This document shows, piece after piece, positions 21,647 to 33,114 of a stretch of DNA of 64,000 nucleotides. The notes beneath the pieces were generated by a model that was not told where the DNA came from, searched no databases, and was given only the letters and a program-made list of their open reading frames with translations. The position numbers were made by a program, and so were the translations under genes. This stretch comes from Orobanche coerulescens. Its lineage: Eukaryota > Streptophyta > Magnoliopsida > Lamiales > Orobanchaceae. Numbering within the stretch: the stretch's first letter is position 1; the number at the start of each line of letters is the position of its first letter. The stretch lies in assembly GCA_033398695.1 (NCBI GenBank), contig CM065818.1, forward strand, positions 35,984,001-36,048,000, written 5' to 3'.

Positions 21647-22323
21647 TCCCTGTCACTTCATGTAGCTGTTAGCTGGGTACTGTAAAAAGTGTTTCTTTTT
21701 TTCGATTTTTCACCAGTAGGTAGGGGTGTCGAGTGGTCCGGTTCCGGTTATCCGAACCACAATTTTCAGTTAACCGGAACCATAAACGCCCAAAATAGGA
21801 ACCACTAACTACACCATTTTAAATTTCGGTTAACCGGAACCACACCGATTATATATGGTTCCGGTTCGGTTAACCTTAAAAACTATTTTTCTTATCCGAA
21901 AAAAACTGAAATAATCAATTCTAAAATGCTAAAATTAATCTTTTAAAACAAAAATAGTAGACAACAACACAATTAATCCATAAATCCAACAACTATAAGT
22001 CAAAATTAATCCATAGATCCAACAATTAAAAATGCAACACAATCACAAACGGAGAATTGATGTGTGGGTAATTAATTTACATATTATTAATTCAATTGAA
22101 TTTCATTTTAGGATAAAAATATATAATTATAATTTATTAATTTATCATAATTTCGGTTTGTGGTTCTGGAACCATTCGGTTCCAGTTAACCACTAACCAT
22201 ATTTTTTTTGAAGTAGGAAGCACAAACTGCACCGTAACCACAAATAGTGGTTCTTGGTTAACCGGAACCACGTCGATTCGGTTCGGTTCCGATTAAAACC
22301 ACTAATCACGAACCTTTTAGACA

Positions 22324-22701
22324 AACCAAACCAAACCAAACCAAACATACCAGTATATCCCGCTCAGAGCAGGGTCTGGGGAGGGTAAGATGTACGCAGA
22401 CCATGCCCCTACTTATTACGGTAGGGAGGCTGTTTCCGTGAAGACCCCCAGCTTAGTGCACAGCAGAATCTTGTGTGATAAATACAAAGGAAAACATATG
22501 ATTCGAAAAAGCTCGAGACCATACATGAGTCCATGGCTTGATCCACATGGGACTTACCTAAGCGGAATTTGGCTACTTCACTCCCGATGAACGCTGCTCT
22601 AACAAAAGAGAGGTTGGCTCTGCGCACAGCTCCCTGTCAAAAATACACCACACGTAAAGACAATAGGATAAAATATACAATAAAAGTAAAAATGCAATGC
22701 T
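22324..22701 (-). other. 3' UTR and tail of the RTE LINE
   Basis: This contains a CTGGGGAGGGTAAGATGTACGC-like segment (on the plus strand near 22376-22397) that resembles a conserved 3' region of plant RTE LINEs and of SINEs that borrow it. It ends with the (GTTTG)n tail. No coding sequence. Confidence 0.6.
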
Positions 22702-24459
22702 CTAGGTCAAGGCTAACCGAGACAACCCAACCCTGAGGCTCTCAACTACAGCACCGCTCCCTACAAAAGAATCCACAACTCTGATCTGGCGCCTCCAAGC
22801 GCACCTATCAACAGTCATGGTCTCGAAAAGGTTTAAGGCCTTCAAATCTAATCTCAGTTGCTCCTCCCACGTTCTCCTCGGTCTGCCTCTCCTCCTCTCC
22901 CCGACAACCATTAAACTCTCGACCCTCCTCATCGGAGCAGATGCCTACCTCCTGCGGACGTGGCCAAACCATCTCAATCTCCCTTCCCTAACTTTCGCTG
23001 AAATGGGCGCCACTTCCAGCGCGTTCCTGAAAACCCCGTTCGCAATTCTATCTAACATAGTGCGACCACACGACCAACGTAACATTCTCATTTCAGCCAC
23101 TTCCAACTTGCTCTCAAGCGACTTCTTCATCGCCCAACATTCGGAGCCATACAACACTGCAGGTCGGATTACCGCTCTATAGAATTTACCCTTCAACTTT
23201 AGAGGGACTTTCTTGTCGCACAGGACCCCCGTCGCTGCTCTCCACCTTAGCCACCCCGCCTTGATGCGATGCGTGACATCATCTTCACACTCACCTTCCT
23301 TCTCAATGATCGAACCCAAATACTTGAACTTATCCGTACGAGGTACGATCTGATCCGCAATCATTACCTCAACATCTTCCTCGTTGGCCTCACCACTAAA
23401 GTTACACCAGAGATACTCGGTCTTAGACCGGCTCACACGCAAGCCCTGGGATTCTAACTTAGCCCTCCAAAGCTCCAACTTCGAGTTCACCTCCCTCCTC
23501 GACTCCGCCACTAACACAATGTCGTCAGCAAAAAGCATGCACCACGGGATGCCATCTTGAATCCCTCGCGAAATGACGTCAAGGATTAGAGCGAAGAGAA
23601 GAGGGCTTAGCGCCGACCCCTGGTGTATCCCTATCTCAACCGGAAAAAACTGGGTGTCACCAACTGGGGTCCTAACGCACATCCTAGCTTGGGAGTACAT
23701 GTCTTGGATCGCCCTAACGAACGACAACGACACCCTCCTCTCTACTAGGCTCCTCCAAATAACATCGCGCGGAATGCTATCATAAGCCTTCTCTAGATCT
23801 ATGAACACCATATGTAGGTCCTTACGCCGCTCTCTAAACTTCTCCATAAGGCGTCTGATGAGATGAATGGCCTCAGTCGTGGACCTCCCCGGCATGAAGC
23901 CAAATTGGTTCTCTGAGATCTCGACTTCTCTTCTAACCCTGCATTCTACCACTCTTTCCCAAAGTTTCATAGTATGACTGAGGAGTTTAATACCCCTATA
24001 GTTACTACAACTCTGAGCATCGTCTTTGTTCTTGAAAAAAGGCACGACAATACTATGCCTCCACTCTGTCGGCATCTTAGAGCCTCTGAAGAGGATGTTG
24101 AACAGCTCTGCTAGCCACTGAACTCCGACATCCCCCAGACAAAGCCACACCTCAAAGGGATCTGATCCGGGCCTACAGCCTTAGCTCTACCCATTTTTAT
24201 TAGGGCACCCTTTACTTCCTCCTTGCTGATGCTCTCACAGGAACTAAACGAACGAGCAGAAGATTGACTAACTCCTTGCACCACCGAGTCACTACCTCTA
24301 GCCTCATTGAAAAGTTCGAAAAAAATACCTATTCCACCGCTCCTTAATAGCCACATCGTTCACTAAAACTTGACCCAAATCATCCTTAATAAACTTAACG
24401 GGACCCAGGTCGCGCCGCCCTCTTTTCCTAGCTTTCGCTAGTTTAAAAATAGCATTCGC
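22702..24459 (-). pseudogene. reverse transcriptase of the RTE LINE
   Basis: On the minus strand, the pre-RT linker (LAKARKRGRRDLGPVKFI) leads into RT with the AVGPDQIP block, NQFGFMPGRSTTEAIHLI, DLEKAYDSIPR, HQGSALSPLLF and the catalytic FADD at 23521-23532, the RTE form of YxDD. The C-terminal half has KYLGSIIEKEGECE and the tail RRRGRPRRTWEEQL. Breaks are a TGA just after the endonuclease segment (about 24460), a frame change around 24111-24150 and another near 22940. The active-site residues remain, but the enzyme is inactivated by the frame breaks. Confidence 0.88.
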
Positions 24460-25637
24460 TCATTCTTTGGTGTCTAGGCGCTTGTACATCTCCTCGTAAG
24501 CCTCACATTTAGCCTTAGCCACTGCCTTCTTAGCCTCTCTTTTCGCCACCTTGTACTCTACAATCTTCAAGATTCTCTCCTCACCAGCACTAACCGACAA
24601 AAGCTCCTTAAATAGCGTTTGTTTTGCCTTAACCTTGTTTTGGACCTCCTCATTCGACCACCAAGCCTCCCTAGGTCCAGTAGACCTGCCCGAAGAAACC
24701 CCTACCACCTTCTCGCCCACTCTCCTAATAGCATTGGCCATGCTGGTCCACATAAGGTTAGCATCACCCGCACGCAAAAAACCTCCTTCGCGGGTCAGAG
24801 ACTCCTTGAATACTATCGCCTTCTCACCCTTCAGATCCTTCCAGAGAATCCTAGGTCTAGCTTCTCTAACCCTGCTAACAACACGACCTCCCATGGATAA
24901 ATCCATAGCCAGCAGCCGGTGTTGAGAAGCACATGCCTCGCTCCGGAACACCTTGCAGTCCACGCATGCCCTAGCATCACGACTGCGCAAAAGAAGGTAG
25001 TCAATTTGCGTGTTGTGCCCCCCACTACTGAAGGTGATGAGGTGCTCAGCTCTCTTCTGAAAAACAGAGTTAGCAATTACCAACTCATGCGCAGTGGCAA
25101 ACTCCAACAGTGCGGAACCTCCTGCATTCCTAACTCCGAAGCCGAAACCCCCATGCGCACTATGATAACCATCCACCCCTCACCAATGTGCCCATTGAAA
25201 TCGCCCCCCAAAATAATAAATTGATCGTCCGGAATACACCCGACCAACTCATCTAAACAGACCCAAAAAGCTTCCTTATCAAGCACACCCAAACCAACAT
25301 GTGGGGCATACGCACATACCACATTAACCACCTTCTCCCCAACCACCATTTTAACGGACATAATCCTATCATTGCACTTCTTCACTTCCACGACGTTGTT
25401 CTTAAGCTCCTTAGACAAAAGAATGCCCACACCATTGCTCGAGTTAGCAAGGCCTGAATACCACAATTTATAACCGTTCACCTCCATGGACTGCGCCCCC
25501 TTCCACTTAGTCTCCTGAATACAAGCCACATCAACCCTTCTCTTACCCAAAACATCCACACGCTCCAAAAGCTTACCCGACAAGGTAGCCAAATTCCGAC
25601 TACCAACCCGCAAACAGTGCGACATCGACCAATACAA
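24460..25637 (-). pseudogene. endonuclease domain of the RTE LINE
   Basis: An apurinic-type endonuclease that nicks target DNA. It starts near 25637 with VGSRNLATLSGKL, followed by DVACIQETKW (catalytic Glu), VVCAYAPH, and ILGGDFNGHIG (Asp and Asn). After a frameshift between about 25176 and 25077 come HNTQIDYLLLR and ASQHRLLAMD (the distal Asp and His region). All key motifs are visible, in two frames. The segment ends with a coiled, Lys/Glu-rich linker to the RT. Confidence 0.87.
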
Positions 25638-26527
25638 AACCCAAACGCACTACGAGAAATAAAATGGGGTAGTGAAGCCAAAAATGAAAATAAGATGAGA
25701 ATGACAAAGACAATATAAAAGCAAGCAAACCGCATAAAAATCGCAGTAAATGGTAGATATATGGCAGACAAAAATGAAATTTAATAGAAAAGTACAATAA
25801 TACCGGACTTCGACACGCCTTGGAGACAAGGGAGGAGAAGCCGCGAAAGCTGGAAACCGATCGACTCCTGAATAGGGAAAAGGCGATCGATAGGCCGACG
25901 ACACTTGGGAGCAGCATGGGAAACCTGCAAAACAGACAGCTAATATGCAATACTACTGTTAGATTGACGGGGAGGGATGAATGCCGCGGTGCAAAGTTAT
26001 TCTTCCGGTGATACGCCGGCCAGAGATGACCAGCAGTCCGGGGCGGCGCAAGCGCAAGTTACGGCAAAGCTCAGGGGTAAGTTAAAAATCACACTATTAT
26101 CTTACAGAAAAATCAGAAAAACAACCCAAATCGCCGACCAACAGAGACCAGTTCAACATAAACCGAGAACCAAAATCAAAACACGAAAAGCAGAAAAGCA
26201 GAAAATGGCATAAAGCAGAAAAAGCAGAAAAAAGGAATCGCTGCAGATCGGGGAATCCCAGAACTGAACTAGAAAGCAGATCAGGTGGCAAAACTCAACC
26301 CTTGCCAAAGCCCGGTTCAGATCGAGATAAGAACAACCACAGATCGCAGAGTTAGCCAAAGTTCTCGGCCGAGAAGAAATCCAAAAAATTCCAGGCCCCG
26401 AAGCGGGCGATCTGTCAACCTCAAAAATCCCTTATTCCCGAAAATCTTATTTCACTTTTCCAGAGTAGAAGATGGTGCGTAAATCACAAAATCTAGTTTC
26501 TGGGATTACAGATGAAGTGATTGCGTT
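25638..26527 (-). other. 5' UTR of the RTE LINE
   Basis: About 890 bp between the TSD and the endonuclease. Short frames occur on both strands, none with recognisable domains. A few A-rich AGCAGAAAAAGCAGAAAA runs lie near 26190-26235. It may carry the internal promoter, but none is recognised. Confidence 0.55.
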
Positions 26528-26549
26528 ACGAACCTTTTAGACAGTCCTA

Positions 26550-27451
26550 CTAATATGAAATTTACCTTCGCCAGGTTCCTGAATATAGGACAGAAGCTCA
26601 TCTTTTTTGTTTTTTGGGGTTTCATCCGTTATCCACTACGTGCGACTTTGGTACAGCTCTTGGCCCATTAGTAACTAGGGTTTAAAACTTTAAAAAAGTT
26701 GAGAAACGAGAAGTATCGAGTTGTTTAACGACCAATCTCAAATACTTTTCATCTATATTGATTAATAATTTGGCATCATCTTATCCAACCAAAAAATCTC
26801 ATATCTTTTCAGTGTATTATTGGTGTTGGAAAAAGAGGAAAATGTGGCTGGTTTGAGCAGCCCATTTAAGAGGCAAATTTGAGTGGGCCCGACTATGAGT
26901 TAATGTCGGGACTTAGTTGGAATACGTAGTAGTACGTAAGAGGTTTTCAAAACATGTAAAAACACTCAAAATGATTGAGGTATGAATGAGATATAATATT
27001 CCAAACTGCGCTCTTTGAAAGTGGGTTTGGGATCCTATCTAACAGTGGAAAAAATAAGAAGAATTGTATGTATATAAGATGATATGCACAAACTCTTGTT
27101 CACAACAACAAGTGGGACATGAGTGGATGTGTGACTGGGCGCCCCTCGCGCACACACACACGCGTACGCCGCCGTCTGTCTGTCCGTCCGGCCCGTGTCG
27201 GGTCGAAGGGCGATTTGGGCGAAATGCCCCATTTTACTGCAATTTTATTTGGCAAAAATTCATTTTGCTAAAACGCCTCAATCATAATTCGAATTTTTTG
27301 GATTAGGATAAATATCAAATTAGATTGATAATTATCGAATTAATATATTATGATATAACTATCAAGTTAATTGGTAATTATCGGACTAATATATTAAGAG
27401 ATTAAGATAAGTATCAAAGAGACCAATCCGAATCGATTTAGAGTTTCTGCA
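26550..27451. other. unassigned region
   Basis: Mostly AT-rich. A GC-rich island at 27130-27220 contains (CA)n and TCTGTCTGTCCGTCCGG repeats. No gene or complete element was recognised. It may be part of an old LTR together with 27529-27900. Confidence 0.35.

Positions 27452-27528
<77 letters not shown>
27452..27528. repeat. (TC)n microsatellite
   Basis: An almost perfect CT dinucleotide run of about 77 bp, directly upstream of a CTATAAATACC sequence. Confidence 0.95.
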
Positions 27529-27531
<3 letters not shown>

Positions 27532-28330
27532 TCACCTATAAATACCAATTAGAGGGGTCCGGAAAATCCAATTCCCTTATTCATTTTTTTCTTCTCGGTC
27601 GAGTCAGTGATTGTATATAGATTTTATTCTAGTTTGTCGAGGGTGCAGGTACCATCGAATCAGTGCATCGAGGTGTTACTTTATCCTGGGAGGCAGACGC
27701 TATACACCGTGATGAGGGTGAATCTACTTTAAGGAGACAGATCTTCTGGACTCAACATCGATTTCCTTTAGATTTCGTCATCAACAAATACGAGTATTTG
27801 ATTTTGCTAACACTTTCTTTGCAGGGTTTTAATTGAATAAATTGTATTTTCAATTTCTACTATTTTTCAAGTATTCGATCTATATTTTAACAACAATTAG
27901 CTTAAGGGTTAGTAAATAATAAATCCACTCATGTGGTATATAATTGGAGAATAATCTAAAGGTATATTTTAACAAAAAATTTCCCTAAAAACAATAATTT
28001 TAATTTTTTTTACCCAAAACACAAATCCTCTTCTAATTAAGACACATACTCAAAATAATATTACTTTAATTATTCTATATGTACCCTTCTTTAAATTTGA
28101 AAACATAATAGGACATTTCGCCGGTCGCCGGCGTCCGACCATCGACAGCCGCCGCCAGAATTTTTTTGATTTATTTTTACTGCCAAGGGTCGATGATGGA
28201 AATCACTATCTGATCATTTATATTACTAACGGGTAATCTGACGATCACCAGCCACTTTATATCGCCACAAAATGACTTGTTAACAAAGTTACCCAGTGGT
28301 AATTAATATTACTGATAAGTATTCCAACTT
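27529..28330. other. possible LTR or promoter relic, then AT-rich spacer
   Basis: CTATAAATACC at about 27535-27545 resembles a TATA box. It is followed by a stretch with GGTGCAGGTACCATCGA, GGGAGGCAGACGC and GATGAGGGTGAAT, which looks like the R-U5 part of a plant copia LTR. No matching second LTR or TSD was found. Sequence after about 27900 is AT-rich, with a short GCCGGCG-rich patch near 28120-28155. Confidence 0.35.
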
Positions 28331-29336
28331 AGGGGCTGTTTACCAAATTTGTCTGTCTGGGTAAATTTGTCTATCTGGGTAAATATGTCTGTCTGGTTAA
28401 ATTGATGCTGTTGTTTACTTTTTCATCTGAATAAACTATCTGAATAACAGAAATGACCGATTTACCCCTGAATATGAATTATAAGCTGTTTTATAAATTG
28501 TTGTTTATTTTTTAAACAATATAAATGATATAATCCAAAAATCAAGACATAAATTCATAAAGTACTTAAAAATCAAATTTCAAATACAAAGAAGTCAAGG
28601 TCAAACACAAAATAGCCAAATTCAATCACAAAATAGACAAATTTAAATATTATTGAAAAATCAAATTTGACTCAGCTTCTATATATATATATATTATTTA
28701 AATTTAAACAAAATATTATACATAAATGATTCAATTTTGTATGTAAGTAATATATAAAATATTTAATACGTATATAAATAATACATATAATATACAATAT
28801 ATATTTATATATAGAAATATATTCTAAATAGATAAGAATATATATAATAAATATTATACATATGAGTAAATATTAATATATATAAGTAATATATAATATT
28901 TATTTATATATTCATAATATATGTGATATTTTGTAGATACAAAAGTTTATTTATACAATAATATATAGTAACAAATATTATATATAAATTAATAATGTCT
29001 ATTATTTTTATATGAATAATATATATTACATTCATTTATATTAAAACCTAAATTTTTTATATTGTATATATAAATGAGTATATATAATGAGGACAGGAGA
29101 GTCATTTTTTTGTCCGAAATTATTTATATTGTATATATAAATGTGTGGTTTTCAATTAGAGGTATGAGAGTCATTTTTTTGTCTTAATGGGGACAACACC
29201 CCTTTTCGTGCTTAATGAATAAGTCATTTTTGTCTGCGCGAATAAGCCATTAAGCCATAAGTAAACACATCCAAACGTCTGAGAGAATAAGACATTTTAC
29301 CCATTAAGCTGATTAAGTCACAAGTAAACAGCCCCT
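28331..29336. mobile_element. 1-kb MITE with GGGGCTGTTTAC ends
   Basis: The left end is AGGGGCTGTTTAC. The right end in reverse is also AGGGGCTGTTTAC, giving a 13-bp perfect inverted repeat. The centre is extremely AT-rich (28680-29130) with many TATATAAT words and no coding. Immediate flanks TTA and TCA could be a decayed 3-bp PIF/Harbinger TSD, and no 8-bp hAT-like match exists. The superfamily stays open. Confidence 0.65.
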
Positions 29337-29373
29337 CACTCTTATAATAACAACATACCACCGGATATCTTTC

Positions 29374-30350
29374 TGATACGAATTCTCGCTGGTGATGCGA
29401 ATTCTGTATCGGTACAACAGGAAGCTGTTTTGACGAGCGGAAGCTATCGACAAGGAACTGTCAGGAACTGATAACACCAGTTCGCTACAGCAATAACACG
29501 GGCTAACGGTATGCACTCGCAACAGGAAAGGATGACGACAACTCGATACAGCAATAAGACAGGAACTTGGCCAAATGTAAAAGACTTGATACAGGCCACC
29601 TCCAAACAGCGACACTCGAAACATCACGTTTCGGTCGGATGCGAATTGAAAATAGGAAACAAGTTTGAAGGATCGAACAACACTTGATGCGAAATACCGA
29701 ACAAGTATAAAACTGTATCAAAAACAAGCAGAATATCAAAATAGGACAGAAATAGTTGTTTTATCGAATTAGACCTATAATTCGATAAAGTGATTTCTTC
29801 TCAAGACCTATTGAGAATCAATCGGATTAATATTCGAAAACGTGTCGAATAAAAATCAAGGTTTTGATGAAAAGCATTCACCAAGGAAAACAAAAAGTGT
29901 ATTCTTATTTCTTCAACATTCAATAATTTTCCATTACAACTTCATCGCCCTATTTATAGACAAAAGTAGCTTGACAAGAGCTTGACAAGAAGTTGGGTTT
30001 AAAATAATGAAAAGATAATAAAAGGTTCCTTATGTCACTTGCTGACAAAAGTAAAAGCTGGGTTTTGTCTCCAAGGTGATAGCCGCCTTCCTTAAAGCAT
30101 GCTGCCGAGAATCCTGCTGCTTTTGTAATAAAGAAAATACTGAAAATTCTTTTATTGTTTTGCTACCACTTGGACCTCTTCCCCCCCAAGATGCAATTTG
30201 CCTTTTGTTTAAGTTATTCCAATTCCGACTATCAAGGTAACTCCGTGTCTCGTATCTGTTTTCCCGCCCAAGTACGTTGGAGTATGGTCGAGGTGTTTTA
30301 CGTCAATTCTTACTTCGTCTTCTTCGTTTGGAGTAGTCGGTTTCGTATCA
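29374..30350 (-). repeat. 3' LTR of element C
   Basis: 977 bp. On the minus strand it follows a purine tract (AAAGAAGGAGGGAA at about 30351-30364). It matches 37731-38732 almost throughout. Confidence 0.93.
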
Positions 30351-31534
30351 TTCCCTCCTTCTTTAAAAGGAATTGTCCTCAATTCTGCAATCCCATCGCC
30401 GTCGAGATAAGGAGATAGATCACCTATGTTGAAAGTAGCATGCACTCCATAATCACCCGGAAGTTCTAACTTGTAAGTATTGTCGTTCACCTTTGCAGCT
30501 ATTTTAAATGGCCCCTCGGCTCGTGGCATTAACTTATTCTTACGCTTACTTGGGAATCTTTCCTTCCTCAAATACGCCCAAACTAAATCCCCGACTTTGA
30601 ACACTCATGGTTTCCTTTATTTGTTTGATTTTCTTTTGTATGCCTCATTTATCTCCTTGATTCGGTTACGCACCTGTTCGTGTAGTTTCATCATCGATTT
30701 TAGTTTTGACTCCGCGTCCTTATGCACCAACTCATCATTTGGTAATGGTATTAAGTCTAACGGTATGTAAGGATTCAGACCATAAACTACTTCGAATGGC
30801 GATCGCGTCGTGGCATGAGTAGGAGAGCGATTATATGCGAACTCTGCATGTGCGAGCTTCAAATCCCAATCCTTTTGTGTTTTGCTTACCAAGCCTCGCA
30901 ACAGCGTTCCTAGTGTTCGATTAGTCACTTCAGTTTGTCCGTCCGTTTGAGGATGATGCGAAGTACTAAACAAAAGTTTGGTTCCCACCTTTCTCCACAA
31001 TGTGTTCCAAAAGTAGCTTAGGAACTTCGAGTCCCGGTCCGAAACAATAGTTTTCGGAACTCCATGTAATCGTACCACCTCTCGGAAATACAAATCTGCA
31101 ATATTACTCGCATCATCGGTTTTGTGACAAGAAACAAAATGAGCCATCTTTGAAAAATGATCGATAACCACCATAATCGCATCCTTACCTCGTTGGGTTC
31201 GCGGCAAAGCAACAATAAAATCCATCGAGACATCTTCTCATGGCCTCTCCGGAATCAGTAAAGGTGTGTATATTCCTGGCTTGAATGAACTCTTCGCAAT
31301 ATGGCATGTCACACACTTACTAATTATATTATTGACATCCCCCTGCATTTTTGGTCAATAAAAATGTTCTTTAAGCACATCTAATGTCTTGGCCGTACCA
31401 AAGTGGCCAGCCAAAACTCCCCCATGAGCCTCTCGAACCAGCAATTCTCGAATCGTGTGCTTTGATATACAAAGATGATTTCCTTTAAAAAGAAAGCCTT
31501 CCTGTATCGAAAAGTCTCCCATCGGTCCAGAATT
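30351..31534 (-). pseudogene. integrase of element C
   Basis: On the minus strand, the HHCC finger region (KCVTCHIAK near 31300) precedes a core with Asp in MDFI (about 31221), Asp in SDRD (about 31038) and Glu in DGQTE (about 30930). The last two are 35 residues apart, an intact D,D35E triad. The C-terminus has VGDLVWAYLRKERFP and ATFNIGDLSPYLD, then a short acidic tail that reads into the LTR. No chromodomain is seen. Frame breaks occur near 31535, 31240 and 30610. Confidence 0.87.
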
Positions 31535-33094
31535 TCAAAGGGCGAAGGTTTCGCCAAAATCTGCATCGCTGTCATAATATTCTTTTACTGTATCGAATCC
31601 AAGCAATCGAACTTCAAGGGTAGAGAGTAAGGCATACCGCCTGGACAGCGCATCAGCCACCATATTGCTCTTACCGTCCTTATACTTCGATGAAAAGTGA
31701 AATGATTGCAAGAATTCCACCCACTTCGCATGTTTGAGATTCAACTTCTGCTGCCCATTAATATACTTTAAAGATTCATTGTCCAAATGCAGAATAAAAT
31801 GTTTCGGCCGAAGGTAATGACTCCAATGATCAAGAGCCCTCACTATGGCATAGAACTCCTTGTCGTAAGTACAATAGTTGAGTCGAGCCCCACCCAACTT
31901 CTCCGAAAAGTACGCAATAGGCCTCCTACCTTGAATGAGGACCGCCCCAATACCAACTCCACTAGCATCACACTCCACTTCGAACGGTTGTGCAAAATCG
32001 GGTAACGCCAAGATAGGTGCTTCACATAACCTTGCCTTCAACTTTTCAAATGCCTCTTGGGCAGCCCTGCTCCACATAAATGGACCCTTCTTCAAACACT
32101 CAGTTATCGGACTCGTTAGGGTGCTGAAATATCGAATAAACCTCCGATAAAAAGAGGCAAGACCATGGAATAATCTAACTTCAGTTACGGTTTTGGGAGT
32201 AGGCCACGACTTAATAGCTTCAATTTTACCCTGATCAACCGACACTCCATCCTTCGAAACAACATAGCCAAGAAAAGTTATACTCTCGAGGAGAAACGCA
32301 CACTTTTCTTTCTTTCCATAAAGCCTTTGAGACCTAAGGGTCTCGAATACTTGCCGTAGATGTCCGAGATGCTCCTCCACCGACCGACTATAAACCAAAA
32401 TATTATCCAAATAAACAACCACAAATCTGCCCAAAAATGCCTTAAGTACTTCATCCATCAAACGCATGAAAGTACTCGGGGAATTCGTAAGTCCAAATGG
32501 CTTGACGGTCCACTCATACTGCCCATGCTTGGTTTTGAAAGCCGTCTTCCATTCATCTCCCTCCCGCATAGGAATCTGGTGATAACCACTTCGCAAATCA
32601 ATTTTAGAAAAGACCACCGAGCCATGTAGCTCATCCAAGATATCATCAAGCATTGGTATCGGGAATCGATACTTGATCGTTATGTTATTTACGGCCCGGC
32701 TATCGATACACATCCGCCAAGAACCATCCTTCTTAGGAACAAGTAGGACCGGAACCGCACATGGACTTAAACTTTCTCGAACATACCCGTGGCTCATTAG
32801 TTTGTCAATCTGCTTCTGAAGTTCCTTCGTTTCCTCAGGATTACACCTATAGGCAGCTTTATTCGGAAGAGGTGCGCCTGGTATAAGGTCGATTTGATGC
32901 TCAATTCCACGAATTGGTGGCAAACCCGACGGCAATTCTTCAGGGAAGACGTCCGCAAACTCATGTAATAAGTCGGCCACTGTATCCTCGTTTTTTGCTG
33001 CCACGAAATCATCTCGAGTCTCCTTTATCACCAGCATGTAAACATGCTCACCACTTTCCATAGCATTTTCAACTTCCCTCTCGCTAGCGAACAT
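31535..33094 (-). pseudogene. reverse transcriptase and RNase H of element C (YLDN active site)
   Basis: An uninterrupted 519-codon frame covers RT and RNase H. Blocks in order are [37 protein letters not shown], then the active-site box at 32402-32413 reading YLDN instead of YLDD. RNase H has [20 protein letters not shown] NYCTYDKEF and [11 protein letters not shown]. The second catalytic Asp of RT is Asn, from GAT to AAT, which should abolish polymerase activity even though the frame is open. The first Met is not necessarily the true start, since upstream sequence is displaced by the solo LTR. Confidence 0.9.
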
Positions 33095-33114
33095 GGTGAG
33101 GTTCGGTTTCTCCC

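Larger units (their letters stand above)
22324..26527 (-). mobile_element. RTE-type LINE, full length, broken
   Basis: A 4.2-kb non-LTR retrotransposon flanked by exact 16-bp copies of ACGAACCTTTTAGACA (22308-22323 and 26528-26543). The 3' end on the minus strand is a (GTTTG)n tail of about four units, not poly(A), which fits RTE. The order is 5' UTR, endonuclease, RT, C-terminal GRPRRTW block, 3' UTR. The 16-bp duplication lies inside the right end of a hAT-like MITE. Confidence 0.9.
21721..26549. mobile_element. hAT-like MITE (GGTTAACCGG-rich), split by a LINE
   Basis: The left end is TAGGGGTGTC. The right end in reverse is TAGGACTGTC. With the LINE removed the MITE is about 610 bp. Its ends are packed with GGTTCCGGTTAACC-type words in both orientations, the same design as the CGGATA-rich MITE at 216-816. 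Flanking octamers CCAGTAGG and CTAATATG agree at only 5 of 8 positions, so the TSD is decayed or misplaced. Confidence 0.65.

Noticed and set aside
22817..25224. Plus-strand ORFs across 22.8-25.2 kb
   Set aside because: They are antisense shadows of the RTE LINE endonuclease and RT on the minus strand.
28331..29336. hAT assignment of the GGGGCTGTTTAC element
   Set aside because: No 8-bp flanking duplication could be found. The immediate flanks fit a PIF-type TSD only weakly, so the superfamily was left open.
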